DNA of 64,000 bases from Hyphomicrobiales bacterium (GTDB taxonomy: Bacteria > Pseudomonadota > Alphaproteobacteria > Rhizobiales > Methyloligellaceae). The first letter of the stretch is position 1. Each line of letters opens with the position of its first letter. Of the stretch, positions 36,434 through 45,837 are shown piece after piece. The notes under the pieces were generated by a model. That model was not told the DNA's origin, made no database searches, and saw only the letters and a program-made list of their open reading frames with translations. Position numbers and translations under genes: made by a program. The stretch spans positions 23,411 to 87,410 of the forward strand of contig JAJFHQ010000037.1 in assembly GCA_021775525.1 (NCBI GenBank). The letters run 5' to 3'.

Positions 36434-36892
36434 CTAGCCTTTGACTGGCTCTACCATGAGCGTGGAGCCGTCAGCACCCGTGACCTTCACATGCGCGCCT
36501 TGCGCCGCATCCGGGCCTTCCGCGCGCCACAGCGTATCCCCGATCTTCACTTTGCCGCGTCCATTCTCGATGGTATCTGCGACGATGTAGGATTTCCCCA
36601 CATGCTGCTGTGCACGCTGGTTGAGTAGCGGACGATCGCTTTGGGCATCATCGGTGCGAAGGTATTTGCGCGCTGCAAATACAGCTGCCAGTGACAAAAT
36701 GGCGAACAGCACCAGTTGCAGTTGCCATGTGACGTCTAACACAAGCGCCACAACGCCAACGATTGCCGCAGCGATACCGAACCAGACCAGAAATATGCCT
36801 GGTGCAAAGAGTTCAAGAACGAGGAACAGTCCGGCCAGAATGAGCCAGTTCCACGCACCAAGGCTCAGGAACAATGAAGAGACGTCATCCAT
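36434..36892 (-). CDS. NfeD family membrane protein
   Basis: 152 residues: three hydrophobic segments in the first ~75 residues and a C-terminal OB-fold (about 88-150; GKSYIVADTIENGRGKVKIGDTLWRA). Proteins of this family sit next to stomatin-like proteins and work with them in membrane quality control. Starts 19 bp after the stomatin gene stop on the same strand. Confidence 0.9.
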   Translation of the reverse strand: MDDVSSLFLSLGAWNWLILAGLFLVLELFAPGIFLVWFGIAAAIVGVVALVLDVTWQLQLVLFAILSLAAVFAARKYLRTDDAQSDRPLLNQRAQQHVGKSYIVADTIENGRGKVKIGDTLWRAEGPDAAQGAHVKVTGADGSTLMVEPVKG

Positions 36893-36911
36893 AATGCTTC
36901 ATCCTTCCGGC

Positions 36912-37880
36912 TTAAGTCTTGGGAACTGAACCGCGGCCACGGGACGACCCGCCGCTGCCTGAATTCCCGCCACCGAACGCTTCTCGCGTCAATTCCGCGA
37001 TGCCGCCGACTGCGCCGATCACCGAGGCAGCCTCGACCGGAAGCATCAGCACTTTCTGATTGGGGGATGTCGCAAGCTCCTTCAGGGCATCAATATAATT
37101 GTTGGCGACGAAATAATTGACGGCTTGAACATTACCCGCCGCGATGGCCTCGGACACCACCTGCGTCGCCTTGGCTTCGGCTTCGGCTTCTCGCTCGCGC
37201 GCCTCGGCATCCCTGAAGGCGGCCTCGCGGCGGCCTTCAGCAGATAGGATAGCCCCCTGCTTTTCACCTTCGGCTTTCAGGATTTCCGATTGCCGCATGC
37301 CTTCCGCAATCAAAATTTCTGAACGTTTTTCACGTTCCGCCTTCATTTGCCGGCCCATGGCCTCGACCAGATCCGTTGGCGGGTTGATATCCTTGATCTC
37401 GACACGCGTGACCTTCACACCCCAGGTTTGCGTCGCGTCATCGACAACCTTGAGCAGCCGGTGGTTGATTTCATCACGCTGGGACAGCAACTCGTCCAGG
37501 TCCATGGACCCCATGACCGTACGGATATTGGTCATGGTCAGATTCAGGATCGCATTGTGCAGATCGTTGACCTCGTAGCTCGCCTGGGCCGCATCGAGCA
37601 CCTGATAGAAGGCGATCCCGTCCACCTGCACCATGGCATTGTCCTTGGTGATGATCTCCTGGCTCGGAACAGAGAGCACCTGCTCCATCATGTTCATCTT
37701 GTGCCCGATGCGATCGATAAAAGGAATGATCAGCCCGAGACCAGGCGTCAGCGAACGCGTAAAGCGCCCGAAACGCTCAATCGTGTAGTTGTAGCCCTGT
37801 GGCACCGTCTTCACGCCGGCGATAATGGTCGCCACGATCAGCAGGACAACGACAAGTACGAAGATATCAAAACCGAACAT
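36912..37880 (-). CDS. qmcA: SPFH/stomatin-like membrane protein
   Basis: 322 residues: N-terminal TM (about 5-22), SPFH domain (about 25-190; VPQGYNYTIERFGRFTRSLTPGL), a coiled-coil arm rich in Glu/Ala/Arg (about 190-250), and a Gly/Ser-rich end. Matches QmcA/YbbK-type proteins, which form ring assemblies in the inner membrane and cooperate with NfeD (next gene) and FtsH-type proteases. The promoter should lie in the 339-bp AT-rich gap upstream. Confidence 0.92.
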   Translation of the reverse strand: MFGFDIFVLVVVLLIVATIIAGVKTVPQGYNYTIERFGRFTRSLTPGLGLIIPFIDRIGHKMNMMEQVLSVPSQEIITKDNAMVQVDGIAFYQVLDAAQASYEVNDLHNAILNLTMTNIRTVMGSMDLDELLSQRDEINHRLLKVVDDATQTWGVKVTRVEIKDINPPTDLVEAMGRQMKAEREKRSEILIAEGMRQSEILKAEGEKQGAILSAEGRREAAFRDAEAREREAEAEAKATQVVSEAIAAGNVQAVNYFVANNYIDALKELATSPNQKVLMLPVEAASVIGAVGGIAELTREAFGGGNSGSGGSSRGRGSVPKT

Positions 37881-38219
37881 TGGGGCCTCCAGGATGAGTC
37901 CACGGACGGTGCCGGGACGAAATGATCCTTATATTTAGGTCATGCAGCTATGAAATATAAGAGTGCGAGCCGGGTTCTGTGGACGAAACATACGTTATCT
38001 GGGGACTCCAAGGCTGATTGGCTGATCAATGCAGAACAAAATAACGGTTGAAAATGTAACTCAACCCTTAGTAGTATCAAGTTATACCTTGCAACTATAT
38101 AGTTTAGATTGAGAAATATTGAAACAATTTCATGTAATAACTTTAGCCTAGCAATGTTTTGTTTACGCTAACTATCCAATCTGTGGTCAGTCGAATCCCG
38201 AACCGTGCGAGTCCTGACC
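37881..38219. other. AT-rich divergent promoter region
   Basis: 339 bp between the stomatin-like gene (minus) and the binding-protein gene (plus). The right two-thirds (about 38020-38180) are markedly AT-rich compared with the neighbours, with several TATA-like stretches such as TTATACCTTG and CTATATAG. No gene seen; precise promoter boxes cannot be placed. Confidence 0.5.
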
Positions 38220-39392
38220 ATGTCCCCAAAAATATCGAATTACATCGTCCGTGCTGGCCTCGTCGCCACGACATTGATGATGAGTCCTTATGCCTCAGCT
38301 GAAAACGGCGTCAGCAAAGATAAAATCCTGTTTGGACAAGCCGCCGCTCTCGAAGGTCCCGCCTCGGCACTTGGTACTGGTATGCGGCTGGGTATCCGTG
38401 CAGCATTTGAGGAAGCCAACGCCAGTGGCGGTGTCAATGGTCGCAAGCTTGAGCTGAAAAGTTACGATGACAGCTACGAGCCTGACACTTCGATCCAGGC
38501 GGTCAAAAAACTCATAGATCAGGATAAGGTGTTCGCACTGATCGGCCCCGTCGGCACACCGACTTCCAAGGCCACACAACCGATTGCCACCAAGGCAAAG
38601 GTCCCGTTTGTCGGCCCGTTCACGGGGGCCGGCTTCCTGCGCAATCATGAACTTGGAAATATCGTCAATGTTCGCGCCACCTACGCGGCGGAAACGGAGA
38701 CCTGGATCAAGCATCTGACCGAAGATCTTGGTTACACGCGCATCGGGCTACTTTACCAGGATGACGGCTTTGGCAGGGTGGGCCTCAAGGGTGTGACGGC
38801 CGCATTGCAACGTCGCAAGATGGAACTGGTCGCCAAGGGTACATATACCCGCAACACGACAGCCGTTAAGACCGCGCTGATCGATATTCGCCGCAAGAAC
38901 CCGCAAGCGGTTGTCATGGTCGGTGCCTATAAGCCGATTGCAACCTTTATCAAGGTTGCCCGATCTATCCACTTCAATCCGGCATTTGTGAACATTTCAT
39001 TTGTCGGCTCCAAGGCACTGGCCAAGGAACTCGGTCCAGACGGCCAAGACGTCATCATCTCCCAGGTCGTCCCTTTCCCGTGGGAGACGTCCATCCCGCT
39101 GGTCAGGAAATACCAATCGGCCCTGAACGCGCTGGATGCGAAGGCGGAACCCGGCTTCGTGTCTCTTGAAGGCTATATGGCTGGCAAAGTGGCGATCATG
39201 ACGCTTCAGAATATGGAGGGCGAAATTACGCGCGAGAACTTCATGAAAACCGTCTGGGAGACAGGCAGATATGACCTCGGTGGCATCACTCTGAATTTCG
39301 GCCCCAAAGACAATCAAGGCATGGAAAAAGTGTACCTCACCCAGATCAACGCCGACGGTTCGTTCAGGCCGGTCGCCAAGCTCACCATGTAA
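38220..39392 (+). CDS. Branched-chain amino acid-type periplasmic binding protein
   Basis: 390 residues with a Sec signal (ends SASA-like YASA, residue about 29) and a Peripla_BP_6 fold (ILFGQAAALEGPASALGTG; two Rossmann-type lobes). There are no livHMGF genes here, and a chemoreceptor follows 53 bp downstream, so it may serve in sensing rather than uptake, as known for some binding protein-chemoreceptor pairs. ATG at 38220 chosen over an in-frame GTG at 38205; neither has a good ribosome site. A small hairpin (39397-39412) follows the stop. Confidence 0.88.
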   Translation: MSPKISNYIVRAGLVATTLMMSPYASAENGVSKDKILFGQAAALEGPASALGTGMRLGIRAAFEEANASGGVNGRKLELKSYDDSYEPDTSIQAVKKLIDQDKVFALIGPVGTPTSKATQPIATKAKVPFVGPFTGAGFLRNHELGNIVNVRATYAAETETWIKHLTEDLGYTRIGLLYQDDGFGRVGLKGVTAALQRRKMELVAKGTYTRNTTAVKTALIDIRRKNPQAVVMVGAYKPIATFIKVARSIHFNPAFVNISFVGSKALAKELGPDGQDVIISQVVPFPWETSIPLVRKYQSALNALDAKAEPGFVSLEGYMAGKVAIMTLQNMEGEITRENFMKTVWETGRYDLGGITLNFGPKDNQGMEKVYLTQINADGSFRPVAKLTM

Positions 39393-39445
39393 TTTTGCAC
39401 CATACCCGGTGCGCCAAATAACAACACTGTCCAGAGGAATATTGC

Positions 39446-41674
39446 ATGTCCGAAACATCAAAGGCCGGAGAAGCTGAACTCACCTCGGAGAACTCTGTTA
39501 AGGAAGACTCTGTTGAGGGGAAATCTCCATCAGCTGACTCTTCTCCCGATCAGACGAAGAAAAAGATGGCCTTTGGCACGGCAATACCTATCCGTTACAA
39601 ACTGCTGATCGCGTTGGGCGCAATCACAATTCTGACGATCATCACGGCTGGCTCGGGCGTCTTTTCCCTGTCACAAATCCGGTCCAATTTCGATGAGTTG
39701 GCAGACAAGGGTATTGCTTCGGTTGCAGACGCGTCCAAGCTCGCAGTTCAAAGCAACAATGTTGCCACAGCCGCCGTTGATATATCCAAGGCAAAGGACG
39801 AGTTCGACCGCTCCGCTGCCTATGGTGATCTGACCAAGGTCATTGAGACAGTTGAGCAGAACGTCCAGCAGCTTGTCGCCCAGAATTCCGATTCTAAAGA
39901 GGCGACCGACCTGACTTCGAGAGTGACGGCTCTTAAGGCCAGTCTCAAGCAACTGGATCAGTCAACCAAAGCCCGCTTGCTTTCCAGCACGCGCCGGACA
40001 GAAAATATGGAAGAACTGTTTCGTGAACATGGCGAGATTTCACGCGCATTCGTGCCTATTGTTGATGACGCCTATTTCGATGCGGCGATCGCTGGTGAAA
40101 ACTCCGGAAAGAACGGCGACAATGAAGCCGTCAACAAGATGGGCGATCATCTGTCGCGTCTAAAATCTGCGCTTGAAGCTGATTCAGCTCTGCATCAGCT
40201 GGTCGCAATGATGGTCAACGGCGCACTGACCGAAGACGAGAATAACATCATCCCTCTTCAAGAACGCATCAATGCTCTGTCGGCACGGTTTGTAAAAGCC
40301 GTGACCACCATCGGTGATGCGAATTTGAGCGCGAAACTCTTTGTGGTGACGGCATTCGCCGATCCGACGACGGGCCTTCTGGCCGATCGCCGCGAAGAAC
40401 TGATTGCCGCCAACAAATCAAAAATCATTATTGACGAGATGTTCTTTCTCACCTCCCAGCTGAGCAGTTCCATCGATTCCATGATTGGCGCACAGCGAAC
40501 CAAAACCCAGGCAAGCGCCCAGCAGGTGCACAGGATGATTGCTAAAAATCAGCTGTTGATGATCGGTATTTGTTTCGTATCCCTGATCATCGCGGCCCTG
40601 ATCAGCCTGTTCGTTGTCCATCGCGGTCTGACCGTAAGGCTGGAACGTCTGATTGCCAACATGCAGCGATTGGCCAATGGCGAGGTGGACTTCGATTTCC
40701 CGAATTCGTCCAGCCAGGATGAAATTGGTGATATGGCGCGTGCCGTCGAAGTGTTCCGTGACAATGCCCGTGAGCGGACCCGCCTTGCCGGGGAAAGCCA
40801 ACGGGAACAGGAGGAACGCGTGCACCGGCAGAAACGGGTCGAGACCTTGATCTCCGAGTTCCGGGGGACGGTGGGCGATCTGCTGAAATCGGTCACTGAC
40901 AATGTGGACGAAATGCAGAGCACGGCAAAACTGCTGACTGGTATTGCCGAGGACACGACGTCCAAGGCCGGCGGCGCAACCGGAGCTTCGCAGGAAGCCT
41001 ATAACAGTGTCCAGACAGTGGCGTCCGCTGCGGAAGAACTGTCCAGTTCCATCTCCGAAATCACGCGCCAGGTCGAGGAAGCGGCCGGCGTGGTCTCCCA
41101 GGCTGGCGAGAATGTCAAGTCGACCACGGACAAGGTGTCCAACCTGGCCCTGGCCGCTGACAAGATCGGAGATATCGTCTCCATGATCCAGGATATTGCC
41201 GAGCAGACCAACCTGCTGGCGCTGAACGCCACCATCGAGGCGGCGCGTGCGGGTGAAGCCGGCAAGGGCTTCGCGGTCGTGGCATCCGAAGTAAAGTCCT
41301 TGGCCAACCAGACGGCCAAGGCGACGGAGGAAATCTCGTCGCAAATCTCAGAAATCCAGGGATCGACGTGCGAAGCGGTTTCCGCGATTCAGGACATCTC
41401 CGAAACCATGGACACCATCAACCGGTACACCACGTCCATCAACAGTTCCGTCGAGCAGCAAAACGCGGCTACTGATGAAATCAGCCGCAGCGTGCAGCAG
41501 GCCGCCACCGGGGCGCGCACCGTTTCGGACACCATGGCGGGCCTGAGCGCATCCGTGTCCGAGACCACCCAGTCCGCGGCCCAGGTTGAGCATGCCTCAA
41601 TCAGCGTCGCCAGCCAGGCCGACGAACTGCACAATGCCGTCGACAAATTCCTGGAAAAGGTGGCCGCCGCGTAA
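39446..41674 (+). CDS. Methyl-accepting chemotaxis protein
   Basis: 742 residues: a polar, acidic N-terminal tail (1-49), TM1 (about 52-74), a ~295-residue periplasmic helical sensor region, TM2 (about 370-391), HAMP (about 392-445), and the long coiled MCP signalling domain with the hairpin tip [18 protein letters not shown]. No CheR/CheB-binding pentapeptide at the C-terminus (ends FLEKVAAA). The long N-tail is unusual; an in-frame ATG at 39566 would remove most of it, but GAGGAA before 39446 supports the longer form. Partner of the upstream binding protein by position. Confidence 0.93.
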   Translation: MSETSKAGEAELTSENSVKEDSVEGKSPSADSSPDQTKKKMAFGTAIPIRYKLLIALGAITILTIITAGSGVFSLSQIRSNFDELADKGIASVADASKLAVQSNNVATAAVDISKAKDEFDRSAAYGDLTKVIETVEQNVQQLVAQNSDSKEATDLTSRVTALKASLKQLDQSTKARLLSSTRRTENMEELFREHGEISRAFVPIVDDAYFDAAIAGENSGKNGDNEAVNKMGDHLSRLKSALEADSALHQLVAMMVNGALTEDENNIIPLQERINALSARFVKAVTTIGDANLSAKLFVVTAFADPTTGLLADRREELIAANKSKIIIDEMFFLTSQLSSSIDSMIGAQRTKTQASAQQVHRMIAKNQLLMIGICFVSLIIAALISLFVVHRGLTVRLERLIANMQRLANGEVDFDFPNSSSQDEIGDMARAVEVFRDNARERTRLAGESQREQEERVHRQKRVETLISEFRGTVGDLLKSVTDNVDEMQSTAKLLTGIAEDTTSKAGGATGASQEAYNSVQTVASAAEELSSSISEITRQVEEAAGVVSQAGENVKSTTDKVSNLALAADKIGDIVSMIQDIAEQTNLLALNATIEAARAGEAGKGFAVVASEVKSLANQTAKATEEISSQISEIQGSTCEAVSAIQDISETMDTINRYTTSINSSVEQQNAATDEISRSVQQAATGARTVSDTMAGLSASVSETTQSAAQVEHASISVASQADELHNAVDKFLEKVAAA

Positions 41675-41702
41675 CGGCTTACAGCGCATTTTCACGATAC
41701 CG

Positions 41703-41729
41703 CGGTCGGGTTTATCACCCGGCCGTTTT
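41703..41729 (+). terminator. Rho-independent terminator after the chemoreceptor gene
   Basis: CGG-T-CGGGT (41703-41711) pairs with ACCCG-G-CCG (41717-41725) around a 5-nt loop, followed by TTTT and TTT. A convincing terminator 28 bp after the MCP stop, separating it from lepA. Confidence 0.85.
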
Positions 41730-41794
41730 CGTTTGGATGAAGGACCTCATTGTTCCACTTCCCGCCTGCCCCGCGTAGTGCTATTGACCGCTGC

Positions 41795-43612
41795 ATGAGC
41801 ACCGAAAAAACAACGCCGCTCGAGCGCATCCGCAATTTCTCGATCATTGCGCATATCGACCATGGCAAATCCACTCTGGCCGACCGGCTGATCCAGCATT
41901 GCGGCGGGCTGACCACGCGCGAGATGAAAGAGCAGGTGCTGGACAATATGGAGCTGGAGCGCGAGCGCGGCATCACCATCAAGGCGCAGACGGTTCATCT
42001 GGATTACACCGCGCAGAACGGTGAGAAATATGCGCTCAACCTGATAGATACCCCCGGCCATGTGGACTTCGCTTACGAAGTGAACCGCAGCCTCGCCGCA
42101 TGCGAGGGTTCACTGCTGGTGGTGGATGCATCCCAGGGGGTCGAGGCGCAGACGCTCGCCAATGTCTACCACGCGCTGGACGTGGACCATGAAATCGTTC
42201 CGGTGCTCAACAAGATCGATTTACCGGCTGCCGAACCTGAACAGGTGCGCCAGCAAATCGAGGACGTGATCGGCCTCGATGCATCGGAAGCGGTGGAAAT
42301 TTCCGCCAAGACGGGGATCGGCATCGAGGATGTCTTGGAAGCCATCGTCACCCGCCTGCCCGCCCCTGAAGGCAACGTGGACAAGCCCCTCAAAGCCATG
42401 CTCGTGGACTCGTGGTACGACCCGTATCTCGGCGTGGTGGTGCTCGTGCGCGTCATCGACGGGACGCTGAAGAAGGGCCAGAAGGTCAAGCTGATGTCCA
42501 GCGGATCGACGCATCTCATAGACCGCGTCGGCATCTTCCGCCCCAAACAGGATATGACCGGGGTACTTCATGCGGGCGAGATCGGTTTCTTTACCGCCGC
42601 CATAAAAGAAGTGGCCGACACCCGCGTCGGCGACACGGTAACCGACGAGAAGACGCCGTGCGTAGAGGCCCTGCCCGGTTTCCAGCCAGCCCAACCGGTC
42701 GTCTTCTGCGGGTTGTTCCCCGCAGATTCGGCCGACTTCGAGGATTTGCGCGAAGCCGTCGGGCGCCTGCGCCTCAACGACGCCAGCTTCACCTACGAGA
42801 TGGAGACGTCTGCCGCGCTCGGCTTCGGCTTTCGCTGCGGGTTTCTGGGACTCCTGCATCTGGAGATCATCCGCGAGCGCCTCGAGCGCGAATTCGATAT
42901 CGATCTCGTCACCACTGCGCCAAGCGTCATCTACCGGCTGCACCTGACCGACGGCAGCGTCGAAGAGCTGCACAACCCCGCCGACATGCCGGACCCGGTC
43001 AAGATCGACCATATGGAAGAGCCGTGGATCAAGGCGACGATCCTCGTGCCCGACGAATATCTGGGTGCGGTGCTGAAGCTGTGCGAAGACCGGCGCGGGC
43101 GCCAGAAAGAGCTGACCTATGCAGGCAGCCGCGCCATGGCCGTTTACGAGCTTCCCTTGAACGAGGTGGTGTTTGATTTCTACGACCGGCTGAAATCCAT
43201 CTCGCGCGGCTATGCCTCGTTCGACTACGCGCTCACGGATTATGAGCAGGGCGATTTGGTGCGCATGTCAATCCTGGTGAATGCGGAGTCGGTGGACGCA
43301 CTCTCCATGGTGGTGCACCGCGATCGCGCCGAGTCACGGGGTCGCGCGCTGTGCGAGCGCCTCAAAGACCTGATCCCCCGGCATATGTTCAAAATTCCAA
43401 TCCAGGCGGCGCTCGGCGGCAAGGTCATTGCGCGCGAAACCATTGGCGCGCTCAGGAAGGACGTGACGGCGAAATGCTATGGCGGCGACGTCACCCGCAA
43501 GCGCAAGCTGCTCGACAAGCAGAAGGCGGGCAAGAAGAAGATGCGCCAGTTCGGTAAGGTGGATATCCCGCAGGATGCGTTTATCGCGGCACTCAGAATG
43601 GACGGGGATTGA
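41795..43612 (+). CDS. lepA: Elongation factor 4 (back-translocating GTPase LepA)
   Basis: 605 residues of the LepA family. GTPase motifs [10 protein letters not shown] (G1), DTPGH (G3), NKID (G4), then domains II, III and V and the LepA-specific C-terminal end, here [19 protein letters not shown]. The ATG at 41795 is chosen as the normal start ([22 protein letters not shown]); the frame is open to 41750. Its last ~125 bp (43487-43612) are the source or relative of the repeats downstream. Confidence 0.96.
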   Translation: MSTEKTTPLERIRNFSIIAHIDHGKSTLADRLIQHCGGLTTREMKEQVLDNMELERERGITIKAQTVHLDYTAQNGEKYALNLIDTPGHVDFAYEVNRSLAACEGSLLVVDASQGVEAQTLANVYHALDVDHEIVPVLNKIDLPAAEPEQVRQQIEDVIGLDASEAVEISAKTGIGIEDVLEAIVTRLPAPEGNVDKPLKAMLVDSWYDPYLGVVVLVRVIDGTLKKGQKVKLMSSGSTHLIDRVGIFRPKQDMTGVLHAGEIGFFTAAIKEVADTRVGDTVTDEKTPCVEALPGFQPAQPVVFCGLFPADSADFEDLREAVGRLRLNDASFTYEMETSAALGFGFRCGFLGLLHLEIIRERLEREFDIDLVTTAPSVIYRLHLTDGSVEELHNPADMPDPVKIDHMEEPWIKATILVPDEYLGAVLKLCEDRRGRQKELTYAGSRAMAVYELPLNEVVFDFYDRLKSISRGYASFDYALTDYEQGDLVRMSILVNAESVDALSMVVHRDRAESRGRALCERLKDLIPRHMFKIPIQAALGGKVIARETIGALRKDVTAKCYGGDVTRKRKLLDKQKAGKKKMRQFGKVDIPQDAFIAALRMDGD

Positions 43613-43633
43613 GGAGGCAACGCGTTAGGTGAA

Positions 43634-43724
43634 TGGTAGGCGGCCCGGGGATCGAACCCGGCCGTGCACAGTAATCTGCTGCTACAGGGATATAAGCCCC
43701 GCCCGCACACCAGTGCTGCCGCCC
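43634..43724 (-). tRNA. tRNA-like gene or pseudogene, type II, anticodon UAU, selenocysteine-like D arm
   Basis: On the minus strand the ends pair as GGGCGGC / GCCGCCU, followed by discriminator A and an encoded CCA. The T arm is perfect: CCGGG-UUCGAUC-CCCGG. The anticodon stem CGGGG/CCCUG carries loop CUUAUAU (anticodon UAU, with U33 and A37). The D arm is GCAC-UGGU-GUGC, a tetraloop with the GG that normally contacts the T loop, as in tRNA-Sec. A long variable arm folds into a 6-bp stem with one bulge and loop AUUA. Against a working tRNA: a G1-U72 end pair, one nucleotide before and three after the D stem, and an anticodon rare in bacteria. Confidence 0.45.
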
Positions 43725-43811
43725 GCAATTCGGAGCGTCAGGATATTCGGCTGGTGGTGTGCTTGAGCGTCGACATGGGCGGCACGCCAGACCATCCTGT
43801 CCGGCGGCGCA

Positions 43812-43897
43812 ATGAACATGCGCCCCGTTCGGCAAGGTGGATATCCCGCGTGGGCCAAGCGTTTATCGCGGCCCTCAGGCTGGACGGGGATTGAGGG
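43812..43897 (+). repeat. Degenerate copy 1 of the lepA 3' end
   Basis: From ATGCGCC onward it follows the lepA tail: GTTCGGCAAGGTGGATATCC, then GCGTTTATCGCGG and TGGACGGGGATTGAGGG, including the position of the lepA stop codon. It has CCC where lepA has CA before GTTCGG, and CGTGGGCCAA where lepA has CAGGAT. Copy 3 shares both differences. The coding frame is lost. Confidence 0.85.
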
Positions 43898-43952
43898 TGT
43901 CCGTACGCCGTCACTCCCGGCTCACAGAACATCCCTCAACCCCGGCAGACGC

Positions 43953-44297
43953 CTAGGAGTCGTTCTGCAGCGCTTCGGTGCAATAGCGTGCGATGTTGGA
44001 TTCAGAGGTGCTCTGACCGGGCAGCTTTGCCCATCCGCCTTTTTCGACATACGCCATGCGTGGGTTGAAATACTGCAGCCCCTTCATGGCGGCGACATGG
44101 TTGTCCATATCGGGGTCGGCCTTGAACTGCGCCACGCAGACCGGCACGAGAACTTTCTTGATTTCGGCGGCGACAGCTTCGCTCGCCATGGTCTGCGCCT
44201 TTGTATCGAGCACCCAGCCGAGGCCGGTGAAACCCACGATGGGCATGAAAAAGGCACCCGCCACGACGCCAATTATAAACGGTGTATATTTGGACAT
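43953..44297 (-). CDS. Membrane-anchored hypothetical protein (114 aa)
   Basis: MSKYTPFIIGVVAGAFFMPIVGFTG gives one N-terminal membrane helix; the rest (periplasmic by topology) has two Cys (VCVAQF, RYCTEAL) and an amphipathic middle. No family recognised. AGGA lies 8 nt before the ATG. Its 3' end lies about 55 bp from lepA-tail copy 1. Confidence 0.65.
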   Translation of the reverse strand: MSKYTPFIIGVVAGAFFMPIVGFTGLGWVLDTKAQTMASEAVAAEIKKVLVPVCVAQFKADPDMDNHVAAMKGLQYFNPRMAYVEKGGWAKLPGQSTSESNIARYCTEALQNDS

Positions 44298-44469
44298 AAA
44301 AAATCCTTTGCAGGGTTTGTGAGACTAATTTTCCGGAATATTTTTACACCCTACCACAGATATGCTGGTTCAACCTGATGTATTTCCGGAGAAATATTTG
44401 GAGAATATTTGGGAAATATATCGGACCTGTTTTGTGTGCGGGTCCGGGGGGAAATTCATCGCCCCCGAA

Positions 44470-44505
44470 ATCATCGAAGCGCTCAGGCTGGACGGGGATT
44501 GAGGT
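44470..44505 (+). repeat. Degenerate copy 2 of the lepA 3' end (short)
   Basis: Covers only the last ~35 bp of the lepA tail: TCATCGAAGCGCTCAGGCTG followed by GACGGGGATTGAGG, close to copy 1 (GCTGGACGGGG). Ends 14 bp before the stop of the cytochrome gene on the other strand. Confidence 0.75.
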
Positions 44506-44518
44506 GGGCTTTGTCAGC

Positions 44519-45010
44519 CTATTTGCGTAAGCCCGGAAACTTGTCCGCCGCGTAGGTTGCGTGACACCCCACGCAATTCTCCATCATCGTTGAAAAATGC
44601 TCACCTTCGCGGGCCGAATCCCGGTTCCGGGCGGCCTCGATCAACTTTTCCGCGGTCTTGTGAAATGTCGCGTCAAGCTGCAGGAACGCGGGAGGAACCG
44701 CGCTTTTGAGATCCTTCTTGTCCTGCGCCGTCAACGAGCGCTTCAGGATGAACCCGGCTGCGACCCTGGCTGCATGGTCGGCGACCGTTTCGTGATCGCC
44801 GGTCGCGATTGCGGTCCCTATTTCTCTCATCGACCCGGATATCTGGGCCATCTCCTGCCGCAGCAGGTCTTTGAGTTTCGGCGTCAGTTTCGGCCCCACG
44901 GGTGCTGCCGGTTCAGCGCGCACGGCGATCTGTACCGGCGGCGCAAGGACAACAACCGCGCCGAGCGCCAGGGCTGCCGCCATACTTTGAAATACCGGAC
45001 GATCTCGCAC
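44519..45010 (-). CDS. Cytochrome c'-like (class II) protein
   Basis: 163 residues: signal peptide (ends about residue 32), a four-helix arrangement, and CVGCH near the C-terminus (147-151), the haem-binding motif and position typical of class II cytochromes c (c', c-556). Probably periplasmic, electron transfer or gas binding; partner unknown. The start is a GTG, supported by GGAGG 6 nt upstream. Flanked by lepA-tail copies 2 and 3. Confidence 0.85.
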   Translation of the reverse strand: MRDRPVFQSMAAALALGAVVVLAPPVQIAVRAEPAAPVGPKLTPKLKDLLRQEMAQISGSMREIGTAIATGDHETVADHAARVAAGFILKRSLTAQDKKDLKSAVPPAFLQLDATFHKTAEKLIEAARNRDSAREGEHFSTMMENCVGCHATYAADKFPGLRK

Positions 45011-45088
45011 GCGCCACCTCCATCATTTTGCAATTGGTTCGATTGTGCCCGAACGGAAGCTGGAATGCCAATCAGGAGGCCTGAACGT

Positions 45089-45220
45089 GACGTGACCCGC
45101 AAAGATCAAGCTTCTCTAAAAGCTAAAAGGCGGGCAAGAAGACAGCGCCCCGTTCGGCAAGGTGGATATTCCGTGCGGGCCAAGCGTTTTATCGCGGCCT
45201 TAAGGATGGACGGGGTTTAG
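45089..45220 (+). repeat. Degenerate copy 3 of the lepA 3' end (longest)
   Basis: Runs from GACGTGACCCGCAA to GGACGGGGTTTAG over 132 bp and matches lepA 43487-43612 nearly end to end; translated it gives DVTRKDQ then [10 protein letters not shown] against lepA DVTRKRK and [10 protein letters not shown]. Internal changes shift the frame. It shares CGCCCCGTTCGG and the GGGCCAAGCG insert with copy 1. Confidence 0.88.
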
Positions 45221-45259
45221 CCCCGCGCCCGGTACCCGGTCAGCTCTTTTCAGCAGGGA

Positions 45260-45808
45260 TCACTTCCCTGCCCAGTCCGTCTCCTGATCGCGCAACAGCT
45301 CCACGATTTTTTCAGCCGCCACCTGGCCCGCGACCCCGCAGGTCTTGAAGCAGCCGGTATCGCTGTGCCCGCCAGCATCCAGAAAGGCCTGATAATCTTG
45401 CGGGTCCGTCATATCAAAAGCCCGCCCATAGATCTTCTCATGGATCTGCTTGCACAGCGTGCCGTCCAGCTCTCCTTCAAACCCGAACTGTTGCTTCAGC
45501 TCCTCCTTGAACCGCTTGATCAGTTCAGCCGAAGGCGCCATGGCCTCGCGATAGGCTTGGGTGTCTTCCATTTTTTCGCGGCCTGAAACGAGTCCGAGCC
45601 CCATCAGCGCCCCGATTAGCTCGCCGCAGGTCTCGCCGGTGCGCGCGACGCCGCCCGAGAGCACCGTGGCGGATTTGAAAACCTCGTCGTTGCCAATGCC
45701 GAATTCGTCCTGGAGGGCGAGCAACACGGCTTGCGAACAGCCACTGTGGCGGTCGTTCTCATGGGCCTGTTTCCTGACCCTCTCGATGCGCTCATCTTTC
45801 GCCGGCAT
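45260..45808 (-). CDS. C_GCAxxG_C_C family redox protein
   Basis: 182 residues with the family's Cys pattern: HSGCSQAVLLAL (residues about 22-33), GETCGELIGAL, and the C-terminal GCFKTCG. The family is thought to handle electrons or metals with conserved Cys; no exact reaction is known. The ATG at 45808 is preferred over 45877, with AGGAG 8 nt before it. Lies just beyond lepA-tail copy 3. Confidence 0.85.
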   Translation of the reverse strand: MPAKDERIERVRKQAHENDRHSGCSQAVLLALQDEFGIGNDEVFKSATVLSGGVARTGETCGELIGALMGLGLVSGREKMEDTQAYREAMAPSAELIKRFKEELKQQFGFEGELDGTLCKQIHEKIYGRAFDMTDPQDYQAFLDAGGHSDTGCFKTCGVAGQVAAEKIVELLRDQETDWAGK

Positions 45809-45837
45809 GTTGGCTCTCCTAAGGAACTTTGTTTGAG

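Larger units (their letters stand above)
43613..43952. other. Repeat-bearing spacer after lepA
   Basis: 340 bp without a protein gene. Holds the tRNA-like fold on the minus strand (43634-43724) and a degenerate lepA-tail copy (43812-43897). Short open frames on either strand only mirror these elements. Confidence 0.6.

Noticed and set aside
43634..43724. True selenocysteine tRNA (selC)
   Set aside because: The anticodon loop CUUAUAU has no UCA, and the acceptor/T lengths do not fit 8/5.
43613..43733. tmRNA (split alphaproteobacterial form)
   Set aside because: A full anticodon arm is present and there is no tag reading frame or second piece beside it.
43664..43894. 76-aa plus-strand frame after lepA
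   Set aside because: Covers the tRNA-like fold and the out-of-frame lepA-tail copy 1; no independent protein features.
44597..45220. 207-aa plus-strand frame ending [10 protein letters not shown]
   Set aside because: Antisense to the cytochrome gene; only its end makes sense, as the lepA-tail copy 3.
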